Origin: Hypsibius dujardini
Lineage: Eukaryota; Tardigrada; Eutardigrada; Parachela; Hypsibiidae
DNA length: 38,202 nt
Direction of reading: 5' to 3'
Assembly: GCA_001579985.1 (NCBI GenBank)
Contig: LRSR01005021.1
Coordinates: 1-38,202 of the forward strand
Shown: in pieces, positions 1-11,195 of the stretch
Position numbering within the stretch: the stretch's first letter is position 1
Layout: every line of letters starts with the position of its first letter
The notes under the pieces: generated by a model
Told to the model about the DNA's origin: nothing
Databases searched by the model: none
What the model saw: only the letters and a program-made list of their open reading frames with translations
Position numbers and translations under genes: made by a program

Positions 1-6
1 ATTAGT

Positions 7-180
7 GGTACGAGAGCCTGGCCAAATCCTGGCTGCCCCGTTTCCTGCCCCTAATACGATGTGAGCAGCGAACAGCAGTATGATTACAACATATTAGATT
101 GTAATAGCTGATGATTTGCTGCTAGATGGTGAGCCGCCAGAACAAATTAGTGGTTAGGATTTGGCCAGACTCCTCGTACA
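7..180. repeat. Fold-back (inverted-repeat) element
   Basis: A segment at about 7-30 (GGTACGAGAG..CTGGCCAAATCCT) reappears as its reverse complement at about 156-179 (AGGATTTGGCCAGACTCCTCG). The arms are about 24 bases, with one small indel and a mismatch. About 125 bases of unrelated sequence lie between them. This is the shape of a short non-autonomous inverted-repeat transposon or a decayed fold-back. No target-site duplication could be assigned because the left edge lies at the window border. Confidence 0.55.
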
Positions 181-467
181 TATAGAGTACGCTGTACGTA
201 CATTCTAACCAAACCATTGGGTACGGCCTCTAGTGGTCGTACTAGGACACCTCGTTTTCTCAGGAAAATTAACCATTTTTTCCCAATATTCATCCTTGTG
301 AACAACCAAGTTCATTTTAGAATAAAAAATTTGATCAGGAAAAGCTTTTGAGGGTAAACTATGAGGTAAAACCGGATATTACAGTCCCAAAATGCCAAAT
401 AACTGCCATCGAAAAAGGTGCCGAAAATGAATGCCACGCCTTCCCACATACCAAAGAACCCGCTCCT

Positions 468-532
468 CCAATTTAATTGGCTCATTGTACAGCATTAATT
501 TACTATTGGCCTGAAACTATCCAGGAGCCAAT
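468..532 (+). promoter_or_regulatory. Cluster of four CCAAT boxes upstream of the HURP-like gene
   Basis: CCAAT pentamers occur at 468-472 (plus), 476-480 (minus, ATTGG), 505-509 (minus) and 528-532 (plus). No TATA box was seen nearby. Closely spaced CCAAT boxes in TATA-less promoters are the usual NF-Y-bound layout of G2/M cell-cycle genes. That suits the spindle protein encoded from 1647. The motifs are seen directly; their function is inferred. Confidence 0.45.
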
Positions 533-781
533 CAGATGGGATTTTCAGTAAGCGCGCTCAACCCTTTCTGCCTTGAACAGAGAAAAGAGTAGAAAAGAGA
601 GATCGGAGATCCGCGACAGTTTATTTTGCATTTTCAATGCGGCAACACGCACAAACACACAACGACGGCGTCTTCTCTCTCGTTCTCTTCTCCATCCTTC
701 AGCTCTCCAAGTTCAACGATTATTGAGGGGCCCCTCTCGCACATCTGTGCATCAGGAGCTCTCGTCTCGATTTGTGTAAAG

Positions 782-1639
782 GTACGTCGATGGCACGCAC
801 GCACTTTGAAAAGGGTCAATCTCAATCGACCGTTGCGGAGATTTCAACCAAACGATTTTCCATCCAATTTTTCTTAGGTTTTTTTCAGGCGCTTTCGTGA
901 AGAACGCCATCGATTCCGCTTCATCTATTGAACGGGCAACTTGTTCCACTGTTTGTTAAGCGTACGAGCTTGGTTTTTCAGGAGAGGAGAATTTTTTCGT
1001 GGAGAGAAAAGGAGCAAGAAATTGCCGATTTTTGTGGGTTTTGTTCAAGTAGGTATAAGTTTTTCGTTTTTGACAAGGTTTATAATTGTGAAATAGAATT
1101 TGAAACTGGATTTAATTCAGTTTAGCGATTTGAAGTCTTGAATTGAAGTCGCCGAGGGAGTTTTGTCATTTTTGTCTAACAAGCGATATGAGGAAGTAGT
1201 TGTAATTTGCGCTTCAATCAATCAATCCATCAACTGTTTGCTACATAATATTTTGAATTTATTTGAATACGCGATTTCCACATTTTCAAATGCAAGCTGA
1301 AATGAAGATTGCCATTCTCGAATACCGAACTTACCGCTCTTATGTTTATATGTCTTTCGGTTGTGAATAATATATTTAGAATTCAAATGCGCCTCAAATT
1401 TGACGACTAGGAATGATGACGGGATACTGTTCCTTGGACGATGCATTGATTGATTGGTTGATTGATGGTTGGCTGATTATACTCTAGCTTTTACCGATCC
1501 GCAATTGACTTTACGACTTTTTTGTTTACTCATTTTGTGTGTGTGTTTTACTGTTGACTCGCTTGATTATTATAATGACAGTGACATAATACTCGAGTGA
1601 GTAAATATGTGCGTCTTTTTCCCCGAACGTTTTCACTAG
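782..1639 (+). other. Probable 5'UTR intron of the HURP-like gene
   Basis: A consensus donor (AAAG|gtacgt) ends a possible non-coding leader at 781. A pyrimidine-rich acceptor (ttttcactag) ends at 1639, seven bases before the ATG at 1647. The interval has no convincing coding frame and is AT-rich in its middle. The leader start cannot be fixed from sequence alone; transcription probably begins between the CCAAT cluster and about 780. Confidence 0.4.
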
Positions 1640-1646
1640 AATCACG

Positions 1647-4600
1647 ATGGATCGTCGTGCTGTCGCTGCACCAGCACAACAAGGAGCCGCGCCCAAACCC
1701 GCTGGCAAGATTGTCATTGCTCCGCGTTCCAAGTCTACGGCGCCGCCTCGACCGGTCAACATGAAGCCCACCGCGGCGGCGGGTAATCTCAAGCCCGGCA
1801 ATGTCAATCGGTCTCGTCAGCCCATCGGGTAAATGCTTCTTTGCCGTTTTTTGCAAAAGTCCGATCGATCGATGTTCCAGTCTTTGAATCTACGTCATCA
1901 GAATTTCCAGCTCACCTCTTCTCAGTTTTTATGTGAATGAAACTGGCTGCCTTTGTATGTTTGTCTTGTCTGTTGGCCTGTTTATATGCGCAGGTTACTG
2001 TCTGTCTGTCTAACTGTCTTGCCCTCTCTATGTCTGTGCGCCGCTCTTTAAATGTTTTTTAGAGTGCCTGACAATTTCTGCCTGCCTGAATGATGGGTCT
2101 GGATTTGCATAGTCTGTGTGTGTCGTCTACGTCTTAGTCTGAATGTCTGTTTATCTCATCACTGGTTATATCCCTGTCTGTTTGTATACGTTCTCGTATA
2201 TCAGAATGACGTTTTTTTTTTTGAAGCGCATCCCCGTGTCTAACACTGCATGTTTGTCAGTGTGCCTGAGTGCCTGTATATTTGCAGTATGTCTGCTTGT
2301 CTGTCTGTCTGTCTCTCCGTCTGTCTGTCTTTCTTGTTATCGATATTTCTGTCTCCGGCGGTCTGGTTGAATACCTGCCTGCCTTACTCACTCTTTTTCC
2401 CCAACAAGCCGACTCATCTGATCGATTTCTGAACGTTCACCTTACCACTTCGCATTGCATGTCGTGTGCTTTATAGAAAGCCGGTTGATGCAGTCTGTGC
2501 CTCCACCGACGCCATTCCCCTCCGCACAGCTATTGTTGCCCGTTCGCAACCTGCCGCCGCCATCAATCCACCTCGTATCAATGCTGTCAGGAAGACCGTT
2601 CACCAACGGATCAGCCCGGCGGGAATCGACCGCTTGGTGCACGGGCAGCCGGTACGCACCGTCAAGGAAGTCGCAAACCTACCCGCCGAACTTCCCCCGA
2701 AACTGGCTGTGAAACGCGTCCCTTTGGTGGGTAAAGCTGTCGCCAATCAGTCCGCTGCTGTTTCGTCCAAGGCCGGATCGGTACAACCACCACCAGCCCC
2801 ACGAAATCACGTCTCTCTGAAGGCGGCGCTGCCGAGGTTTCCCCATCCCGCGGCGCGGGCCGCCTCCAAATCAGTCGCACCAGCTGAACGACCCGCCAGT
2901 AAGCCGTCCGTCCCGAAATTTGGAGCTGCAAGCAAAGTCACCGCTGCTGCTGCTGCTCCACGAGGAGGACCGACCAAGCCGGAGGGGAAGAAGGTGGCGG
3001 TTAAGCGAGTCACTCCCGTCAGCTCGGCGGTGGTGGCTTCGCGTCCGCCTGTGGTTACTGTCGCCGTTGTAGAGCTCGGACTTCCACTGCCGGCGGTGGC
3101 TGCTACTGCTGCTGCATCGGATGAGCCTAACTCCCCCATTGAGCCGCTCCTCGTTGTCGGAGCAGCCCACGAGACGACCCAGACATCGCCGTCGCGGCTG
3201 CCGGATTCGTCCCCGTTGGTTGCCGACGCGACCATCTACTTTGATGCCTGTGAGTGAGCCTTGGCATTGTTGCTGTTTATATTTAATTTTAAAGCTAATT
3301 TAAAGCAGGTTCGTTATTTGAGATGAAATCGTCTTTTATTTAATCTGAAATCAGTCTAGGATGAGGAATAATTTCTAATTAAATTCCACCTCGTATGTTA
3401 ATTTTAAAAAGTGTATTTGGCATAAGTCTTTAAATTTGGAACGTGTATTAATTTTAAAAGTTTGTTCAAAAGAGACTTTGTTTGAAAGTAAATCATTTTT
3501 ATTTAATTTGAAATTCGCATGAGCTAAATAATCAATCAAATTCTGACTCGCGTCTGTTGTAAATTTTAAATGTACTTTAAAATGTCATCTTTGGGTTATA
3601 CATTTACATTTGGGTGATACATTTATTTTTAATCTATTTTAAATTAACCAGACTTTTGTAATGTAATTTAAATTCATTCTGTTTCAACTCACACCGAATT
3701 CGGCTTTTCTACTTAAGTAATAATTTGATTTGAATTTTGACAGTTTCGTTTAAACAAAACTAGTTCACTCACAGTCAGCGAGTTTATTTTATCTCTTGTC
3801 TGTCTGCTGCCTTGGCTGGTAGTCACCCCCGCGCACTCTATTTTAAGGCCTCTCTTACTCGCACTCGTGTGAGTGAGATAATCCGGCTTGTTATGAATTT
3901 ACCTGTCGGTCTATCTCGCTAGTTTAATTTTAACGAGCTCTTGAATTTCTCTCATTCGTTTTTCTCTCTCGTTTTTTACAGTGATTGAACCGGACACGGA
4001 GCGGTCTTCGGCGATGGTCACGACGGCGGCGGCTACTGTTGACGATTTGATGGCAACGAGTGCGGCCGAGCAGAACACGTTGAAGGTAGAGATGTCAGAG
4101 GCTGCGGGTTGTGATGAGGATGCCGCGAAGCCGCAGACTGAAATCTCTGCCATACCCGAGACAGCAGTGGCTGTGCCATCGACGTCGGCGGGACCGACTA
4201 CCCTTGATGAGGCTTCTGGGATAAAGTCAGCAGGTGCGTTGGAATTTAATTAAAGATGTTTAGGCTCTTTGTGGTTTATCTGAAAATGGTGTAGAATGGC
4301 GTTCTTGTTTGAAATTCTTGTATGTTGTTTGCCTGACTTGATGGGAGGCCTGTCTGTAAGCGATCTTGACCACTTGAAAGACACGATTTGCGTATGTACC
4401 TTGTCTGTCTGCATGTCTATTTCTGTTTGCCTGCCTGAGTGTGCTTTTTTCTGTCTATCGGTTTGTCTATCTGTTTTGTTTGTTTGAGTGTTTGCCTATC
4501 GGGTTGTCTCTGTCTCTGTCTCGTGCGTTTATTGTCTGTCTATTATTTTCTGTTTTCTGTGCCTACATGAGTTACTGCCTATTCGTCTATCTATCTTGTG

Positions 4601-6105
4601 TGTCTGTGTGTTTATCTGTGTATCGCTATTGTTTCTCCCTCTCTGAGTGTGTTGTTTCTCTATTTGTTGTGGTTCCTATAGTTTTAGTCTGTCTGTTATA
4701 TGTGTTCTCTTGCCGGAATTCCATTTGCATTATTATTTTCAATATCAACGCTGCTCTTGTGTCTTTTCAGTGCGCGCCTTCTGTCCGAACCGCAGCCGCG
4801 AAGAGCAGCTCCACTACTTTCACGACCTGATTAACTGCGAAACAGCTTATCTCACCGAGACTGCTGATAAGTGGGAGGAAGCTTTGGCAGCCGGTGCAGC
4901 TACCGTTTCGGGTGACGTCGTCGACTCAAGCGCCGCCCAGCCGAGTATCACCGATGAAGGTATAGGAATACTTTTTTAATGAATACATGATGATACCAGC
5001 AAATATAAATGTATAAATTATTCGAAAATTTAACTGCGTAAATTTTTTTTTTTTAAATTTCTATTGTTATTATTGTTTAGCTTTCGAAGCAGCTTAATTG
5101 TGGTCTTTTCGAGAGAATTTATTATTTTTAGAATTTTTGATGGTTGTTTTGAATAATTTGATTAATTTTGATTTATATGCCAAATTAAAAAAAACTCAAT
5201 TTAGTCACTGATTTTTTATCGAAAATAAAAGTGTACATGAATGAATCCGTGCCGGCTAAGCTTTTTATTGTGTAATTTTAAAATAATTTCCTTTGCTCTT
5301 CCAGGCACTGAATTGATCCATGTGGCAGTCGGACAAGCGCGCCTTTTCCGTGACAAGAAACTCCAGCAGTTTGTCGGTCTGGTAGAGTGTTACGAACTTG
5401 AGCGTCCCACAAAGGAAGGACCGACACCGACGCCGATTGATCTGGCTGGTTTCTGGGAGATGATCTTCGCGCAGGTCTGTTATAGCATAGGCAGGCCTGT
5501 CTGTTTGTCTGGCAGCCTCTGTTTGCTTTTACATTCATGTTATGACTATCGCTCACCTTCTTATCGGTGTTTGCTTTTGCAGGTTATAGATATCCGTCGA
5601 CGATTCGGCACATTGGATCAGCTGGCTGCCAATAGCTGGATCGCCCCGGAAGTTGGTGTGGCATCCACGTCGTCAGGGGTGAGAAGCAAGAAGGCGTCGG
5701 CTACCTCGAGTCGAGCTCTCAAGGTATGGCAATTTGCGGCAGCATACTGATGGATATACCGACTGGAAAGTGCAGACAGACAGACAAGGTTATGTCGATC
5801 TGCCTGATACAGGCAGGCAGATCGAAATATCGAGAATGACTCCAGTCGGGCTCATAGAGGTAGTTAAGCAATTCACAGCCGAACCATGCAGATAATGCCT
5901 GACAATGTCTTTCATCCTGTCTGTGCCTGAATGTGCACTTGATTTTAAGTTCTTTTGCATTTTGTCACACATCCAGCCTCTCCACAATAAACCGAAGATC
6001 GAGGGCAAGTCCAACATTCGTGAAGCCATCGAGCGTGCACGCCGGGAGAAGGCCAACGCCGCCGCCGTCCTGGTCGCGACGGACGCGTCGCCCTCCAAGG
6101 TTTGA
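1647..6105 (+). CDS. DLGAP5: DLGAP5/HURP-like GKAP-domain protein (mitotic spindle)
   Basis: Seven coding exons: 1647-1828, 2477-3249, 3982-4233, 4771-4959, 5305-5474, 5583-5723 and 5977-6105. All borders are GT-AG and phases agree, giving 611 aa. Residues 1-400 are low-complexity, basic and rich in Ala, Pro, Lys and Val, with no fold recognised. Residues 404-545 match the GKAP (SAPAP) domain: a YFHDLINCE..L helix, then LIHVAVGQARLF..K.QQFVGLVE at 469-493, and DLAGFWEMIFAQV with a following RRRFG..DQL..NSW at 511-541. Residues 577-596 (KIEGKSNIREAIERARR) resemble the basic tail helix of the family. In this family HURP/Mars binds and stabilises kinetochore microtubules, while DLGAP1-4 are synaptic scaffolds. 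No synaptic PDZ-binding C-terminus is present (it ends SPSKV), so the HURP branch is favoured. It is shorter than human DLGAP5 (about 850 aa). The ATG context is ACGATGG. The CCAAT cluster upstream suggests cell-cycle control. Confidence 0.82.
1950..2350 (+). repeat. Degenerate TCTG/TGCC-rich tract in intron of HURP-like gene
   Basis: Much of the intron at 1829-2476 consists of imperfect TCTG, TGTCTG and GCCTGCCT units, with the purest stretch near 2288-2332. It creates long stop-free frames rich in Cys, Leu, Ser and Val that are artefacts of the repeat. The same kind of tract fills the intron at 4234-4770. Confidence 0.75.
4386..4700 (+). repeat. Degenerate TCTG-rich tract in another intron of HURP-like gene
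   Basis: Scattered TGTCTG, TCTATCTG and TTTGCCTG units run through this intron up to about 70 bases before the acceptor at 4770. The overlapping open frames show only low-complexity Cys/Leu/Ser/Val runs and are not genes. Confidence 0.6.
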
Positions 6106-7035
6106 AGATCCCCTGCACGTTCACAACCGACACCCCAATTCGACTTCTCTGCGCGCAACCGCAGCAGTGACTATTCCGTTGTTTGTGCTGGACTTTTCCG
6201 TTTGAGGTTTCGCTTCTTGTCTCTGCTTTACTTTTCGGCTTTGTGTATATGGTCCTGTACTACAATTTCCAAAGATGTCTTTTTTATTTTGCCTACCTTT
6301 TTGCGTCTGTCTCTCTTCTTCTCCTACGTGCTCTCCTATTGCATTGCTGCACCCTTGTCAGGTGATTGTCGCCCTTTTGGCTTCTTTAGAATGCCTCGCT
6401 TTGATATGTATTGCCTTTTACTTTAGGGTCAGCTTTTTTGCGTGTCTTTCTCTTTTACACACGATGAGAAGCCTCGCGTTTTAATTAAGTTATTGCTTAT
6501 ATAGGATGAAATGAAGGATGTTAGGCATTTTTATTAGATTTTGTTGTCTGAAACTTGAAAGATTTTTGGCTCGTCTGTTTATCCTGTGGATAGAGGAAAG
6601 AGAACGGAGAAACACGGGAAAGTTTACGGGATAAAAAAAACCTTAAAAAATGCGCGATCATTGTGACGTGGTTAGTGGAACGTAGGAGCCATCTCTTGAC
6701 AAATCGATAGTTCTAAAACCCCAGACAACTAATCATAATACATTTAAAATATTTTTTATATATACATTTCCAGTTAGAATGGACAAGTGAAAAGAATATG
6801 AAGTAAAATTCGACGCAGAGCATAAAGGAAACTTATGGAATCAGGCAACAACAGAAAAATAAAAATAACTGGTATAACTTATTTATTCGGTAAGTATAAA
6901 AATTGAATTATCACCCAACAAAAAAATAACTTACATATGTGTATGTACATTCTGTGTGTAACCTTGGCAGGAGAATTGAAATTAAAACCCAACCTACTCC
7001 CAATAAACAAGGTGTTGCCGCCGCCGTGCTGGACG
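6106..7035. other. Intergenic: HURP-like 3'UTR region and downstream spacer
   Basis: The first part, to about 6480, is pyrimidine-rich and would be 3'UTR. The rest is AT-rich without a coding frame. An AATAAA at 6858-6863 on the plus strand is a possible late poly(A) signal for the HURP-like gene. A TTTATT near 6880 could serve the minus-strand relic that follows. No other feature was seen. Confidence 0.5.
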
Positions 7036-8330
7036 TCAAACATGACCGGCGTAAATGAGCTCCATCAACGTTACCAGGCGATTCTCCAATTCCAGAAGAT
7101 TCAACTTCCGCATCAGACAATGCGGCAAACTAATTCCATCCGCGACGGGACGGCTAAACGAACGTTCATTCGCCATCCACATGCGACGGAGAGTACTAAT
7201 CGACAAGTCCACCAACGAGGATTCTTCCGTACAGTTCTTCCCACCCGTCACTCCTATCAAATGACGGACTGCAGCACGAAAAGGTCGAATTCCATCTAGA
7301 CAGCGGTGGATCCAATCTTGAAGTAAGGCTGCGGACGCCCGAATATGGCTGGACGATCGCGAAGTTTCTGGACCGGTTGGGGGAAAGGTGGATGACTCTG
7401 CAGGAGGATTGTTCTCAGGTAACAGCAACACTCTCCCGCACTGAAGATGCAGTTTCAAGATGGCTGTCAGGGTGATGTAGGCACAACAGCGGAAGCATTT
7501 CAAGAAGACGGCAGGAGAAATGTCCGGGCAATCGGCTTCCAAGAAAAACTGCACAAACTCCAACAACTGTGACAAACGATTGTGGTAGATTGTCTCCCCC
7601 ATGAGTCCTTGGTAATTGAGTCCACGGTTTACACTCGCCTCGTACGGCCAACCTGCAGATAGAAACATTGGTATTAAACCTCTGAGATTACTGGAATATT
7701 TCCAAGTACTAAGATAGACAAGCAGGCAGGCAGGCAGACAGGCAGACAAGCAAGCAGACAGACCGACAGGCAGCCAGGCCGGCAGGCAATCAAGTACGAC
7801 AGGCACACTGAAAGGCATACAGACTGACCGACAGACAGACGGCCAAAGAGGCAGGCAGGCAGGCAAGCAGGAAAACAGACAAGTTCCTACTTATACAACC
7901 GCAGACTCAAGGAGAGTCCTGCCCTCATCCTTCAATTCAACTCGCTCTTCTCTGGCCCGCGGATCAAATCCGTTGTCCACCAAGATCCGAACCATCTTCA
8001 GATCTGCTCGTCGAAATAAGGAATAACCAATTTTATTGTACCGTCCCGCGTGCTACAATGACGCTCCATACTTCAGCAGCAACCGCACCATTTCATGCAG
8101 GTTCATCCGGATTGCTTCAGATAGGCACGATGCGTACTCTGGGTTTCGGGATCCGAAGAAATGTTGAGGATGCAGTCTTGCCTGGCGCCCCGTCGTTTGA
8201 GGAAGAATTCAGCTGCCGCAAGTTTATTAAATGACACGCACTGAAACAGAGGCGTCGCTCTTTCAATCATCATGTACTCCAGATGAATGTCCGGAGGTGA
8301 TATACTGCTGCAATCGGTCAACGTTTACGT
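7036..8330 (-). pseudogene. Ankyrin-repeat/SOCS-box (ASB-like) gene relic
   Basis: Read on the minus strand, fragments of an ankyrin protein appear in order. Around 8290-8170 is ATPLFQCVSFNKLAAAEFFL. Around 8130-8055 is AIRMNLHEMVRLLLKYGAS in a shifted frame. Around 8010-7960 is DLKMVRILVDNGFDPRA. A long open frame then runs from about 7652 to the stop at 7036-7038. Its end, with TLRRMW.. and ISLPHCLMRKLNLLE, has the shape of a SOCS box, the Elongin-binding part of ASB-type ubiquitin-ligase adaptors. The reading frame is interrupted. The first two ankyrin fragments are in different frames (shift near 8150). A TAG at 8053-8055 cuts the repeat domain. No clean splice joins the last fragment to the rest across the CAGG repeat at 7703-7875. 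I call it a pseudogene; a living gene with unusual introns is the alternative. Confidence 0.45.
7703..7875. repeat. CAGG/CAGA tetranucleotide-like tract
   Basis: The stretch is made of degenerate CAGG, CAGA and CAAG units. It sits inside, or replaces, an intron of the ankyrin/SOCS relic. It produces a long false frame of Leu, Pro, Ser and Cys on the minus strand. Confidence 0.8.
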
Positions 8331-9551
8331 CGAAATACTTGGAGCAGGAGACATCAACGAGGAGACTGGTGACGAAATATGAGTTAAAGTGAAACCGACT
8401 AGATGGGTTTCTGTCGAGGTATTCTAAAAAAGCTTCTATCTAAGCAAGCGTCTCTTTTTCTTCCCATTCTGGAGCCCAGGTTGGTTGCTGAGTTATATCT
8501 GAAAGCTGCGTCCAGAAACCCAGGATAACCCAGGTTGAGAACCCATCTCGCAGTCAGTGTCGGAAGCGAAGCACGGTGGTTTGCACAAACGTTTTGCAGT
8601 AGCACAGAGTTTTGCAAACTTAGTCAATTTTACGAGCACTGGACTCATGGGTTCTTCCTCTTTATTTGTTAGGGTTGTTAGGCAGGCGATGCGCACGTGC
8701 AATGCCAATCGCACTGCTGGCGTGTTCCTCTCGGTCTCTGCCAAAAATATATTAATTCCAATTTTCACGTATTTGAGTGGCAGTGTTTCAAGGAAAACCG
8801 ATTGCTCTGAAAGGTCTCTGACTAAGCTAAATTTTGTTCGTTTTTCCTAGTACCTGTATGCATTATTTAACTGTTTAAGAAGATGAAGTATTTCAAACTC
8901 CAACGGGTCTGCATTTTTGTTCTAAAAAATTAGTATCACTACTTTATTCTTTTACATTTTTCAGTGTCATTAAAAAAACATACACCTTTTTTGTGGTAGA
9001 AAAAATTGTTGCAACCCGTTTTGTGTGTCTGCTGTGAATTCTCCCAAAATGAGAAGTGCTAACTGTCACAAGCACTGTATTATCTTTGCAACACTACTAC
9101 AGATATATATACCAGGTACATGAAGATCTCCTTCTACGAGTACGGATCTGCGAATTACAACAAGTTATATAAAATTCAAATTAAATACTTTTGTTGCAGA
9201 ATCTAAGGAATATAATAAAGTGAATATAATTCAGTACTCTATCTGCAATAATTACAGTACAGCCAACACTTGCAGTATATAGTAACTCTTCCAGTGCAGA
9301 TACATGCAGTCTTATCAAAATGTTCTCACTCGGCGGTAGTAAAGCATGCTCGCTCGACCTTAATTACTCCCCGTATGATCGCGATAATAGCATAATTTCA
9401 TCATGGCGCTCATGTGATGGTGTATGATTTTGTCCCGCCCCCCGACAGAATTTCATCTCGCAGACTCACACAACCGCGAGCCAGCCCGTTGTCTACAATC
9501 GATTCATAATTTATTTACACCGAAAGAGCGCTATGATGATGATGAGCACAC
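8331..9551. other. Intergenic, no recognisable gene
   Basis: The first 250 bases on the minus strand might hold remnants of the ankyrin relic's 5' part, but I could not recognise a domain. From about 8880 the sequence becomes AT-rich with no coding signal. The frames of 60-97 codons between 8399 and 8850 on both strands overlap each other and show no domain. I see no tRNA or other RNA gene. Confidence 0.4.
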
Positions 9552-9630
9552 ACCTAGGTCTTAGTAAAGAGAGAGGGGTCTCTCTCTGGTCTCTCTCTCA
9601 GAGATCCCTCTCTGTTTACTATGCCTAGGT
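9552..9630. repeat. Long imperfect hairpin (inverted repeat) with CCTAGG ends
   Basis: The left arm starts ACCTAGGTCTTAGTAAAG and continues through GAGAGGGGTCTCT. The right arm is its reverse complement with a few mismatches, ending in TTTACTATGCCTAGGT at 9630. The stem is about 33 bases around a short CT-rich loop. It could be a miniature fold-back element or a structured RNA. It lies about 760 bases upstream of the distal HR3 exon. Confidence 0.65.
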
Positions 9631-10390
9631 CCTATGGGCAAATTATTCTGCTAATAAGCACAACCAGCCAATCAGACGGCAAAATGGGAGGAGCCAAGCG
9701 GCACACACCACGCCCACTTGCCGTTTTCGTTGGTCAATCGGTCAATTCGATTTTTGTATACAGTATACACACACACAACACAAGCACGAAGAAGCAGAAG
9801 ACCGCCGCTGCACAACGGCCTCTGTGGTACCATCCATCACAATCTGCAGAGCTCGTCGAGCTCGCGCAGGCAGCCTTCCATCCAACGTGCGTGCGCAATT
9901 CCATTCACGCAGGCAGAGAGAGCGGCACCCGTAGCGACCCGCCCACTTCCCGCTTTTCCTCCACTCACTCAGCCCTGCCTTGCCCTGTGTCCAGCTGCGC
10001 CCTCTGCCTGTGTGTGTCCAGTGTGTGAGCTTGTGTGACGCTATTCCACACACACACACAACACAGGCCACACATGCTACACACACAGAGAAGGAGTGAA
10101 TAACCTCCACCGGCGCTCTCCCTGTCTGTGGTGTGTGCGCGTCCCCCCTCTTTCTTCAACCGGCTTATACTACTACAGTCGTACTTGGAAAAAATCCTCC
10201 TGCTGGGCGCATTACGCGCGCGCTCTCGCTCTCTTCCACTTTAAACCGGACCACTGCCATTGCGTCTGCATCTGTGAATGATTACTGCTTTTTCAATGTT
10301 TCCCGGTGAACATGATATTTTGGAGGACGGACAATTGTAACTCCACCACCGTCGCTGGCTGTCAGTTCTATTACTGCTGGATTATTACCT
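9631..10390 (+). promoter_or_regulatory. Likely promoter/5' leader of the distal HR3 transcript
   Basis: This stretch is GC-richer than its surroundings and contains several short CA/TG runs, CCAAT motifs (near 9670 and 9735) and CG dinucleotides. It ends in a pyrimidine/purine-mixed leader running into the ATG at 10391. No coding frame here is convincing, although two overlapping plus frames of 106 and 135 codons exist. The promoter role is inferred only from position upstream of the distal HR3 exon. Confidence 0.35.
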
Positions 10391-10421
10391 ATGTATGCAG
10401 TGATGTCCACTAACATCAAAG
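10391..10421 (+). CDS. HR3: Distal alternative first coding exon of HR3
   Basis: The exon reads MYAVMSTNIK plus one base (G). An in-frame TGA lies a few dozen codons upstream, so 10391 is the first ATG in frame. It ends in a strong donor (AAAG|gtacgtg) in phase 1, the phase required by the acceptor at 20757 of the DNA-binding-domain exon. Splicing gives ..[17 protein letters not shown], the form typical of HR3 proteins, which commonly carry Lys-Ala-Gln-Ile-Glu at this point. The isoform would be 511 aa. HR3/ROR genes are known for several promoters with short private N-termini. Transcript evidence is lacking, but phase, residue match and donor quality agree. Confidence 0.6.
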
Positions 10422-10874
10422 GTACGTGTGCGGGAAGAATGCGGCTTTTTTGGGTCCGATTTTTTCTGCCGCATGTCCGGGTGGATTGGTAATTTTTTCG
10501 TCGCCTGCGGTGAGGCGATTCGAATGACGGTTACGGGTCTGTCTGTCTGTGTGCGAGTTAACGCGCCGGTCTCTGCCGGTCTTTTCTTTTATGGCCACGG
10601 CGCGCCATGTAATTGTCTTGGCCTAGAAATGTCGGTTACGATTTCTTCGCTCGCTCACTTTGAGGCTGAATGTATTAGGCGTGAAATGGCCGTTACCGGT
10701 TGGGCGAACGAAAATGCGGAGAGCTGTAGGAATTTTCGGGAGTGGGATGAATGAGCTGTGTGAGCTGCGTGTGTAGTCTTGTGGCTGTGGGAATTTTGCG
10801 CAGTGTTGTGGATTTGAGGTTATTGCCCTCTCACGTGCACACTTATCGATGCACACACACACGACACACACAAA

Positions 10875-11195
10875 GCGTGTTGGCACGCATCTTCAGCTGA
10901 TATTGAAATTAATTTAATTTTGCCAATGACGAAAAAATTATAGAAAATTACTGTTGAGGTTTCCCTTTTTTAAAATTATATTTTAGAGCAACTGAATCAA
11001 GTTAAAACAGTTTTGACTACGCGCACAACTGCACTGCGTGTTGGCACGCACTTTCAGTTGGTATTGAAATTAATTTAATTTGACTAGTAGCGGAAAAGTA
11101 TCAAAAAATTCCCATTGACGTTACCGAGTTTTAGAATAAATTTATGGAGCAGTTAAATTGGATTAAAGAGGTTCCACTACGCGCAAAACTTCAGT
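10875..11195 (+). repeat. Diverged tandem duplication, two units of about 160 bases
   Basis: Unit 1 (10875-11033) and unit 2 (11036-11195) both begin GCGTGTTGGCACGCA and share TATTGAAATTAATTTAATTT about 30 bases in. Both contain a GAGCARYTRAAT-type motif and end with CTACGCGCAMAACT. Middle parts have diverged, so the duplication is not recent. Confidence 0.7.

Noticed and set aside
2143-2476. Overlapping Cys/Leu/Ser-rich open frames
   Set aside because: They come from the TCTG repeat in an intron of the HURP-like gene; three frames are open at once and none has a domain.
2807-3235. Minus-strand 142-codon frame
   Set aside because: Shadow of the low-complexity second exon of the HURP-like gene; the plus-strand frame joins flanking exons in phase.
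4441-4830. 129-codon plus-strand frame rich in Cys, Leu and Val
   Set aside because: Mostly the TCTG intron; it overlaps the true exon at 4771-4959 in another frame.
9621-10110. Frames of 106-135 codons on both strands
   Set aside because: Mutually overlapping, no domain, and driven by CA/TG runs near the probable distal HR3 promoter.
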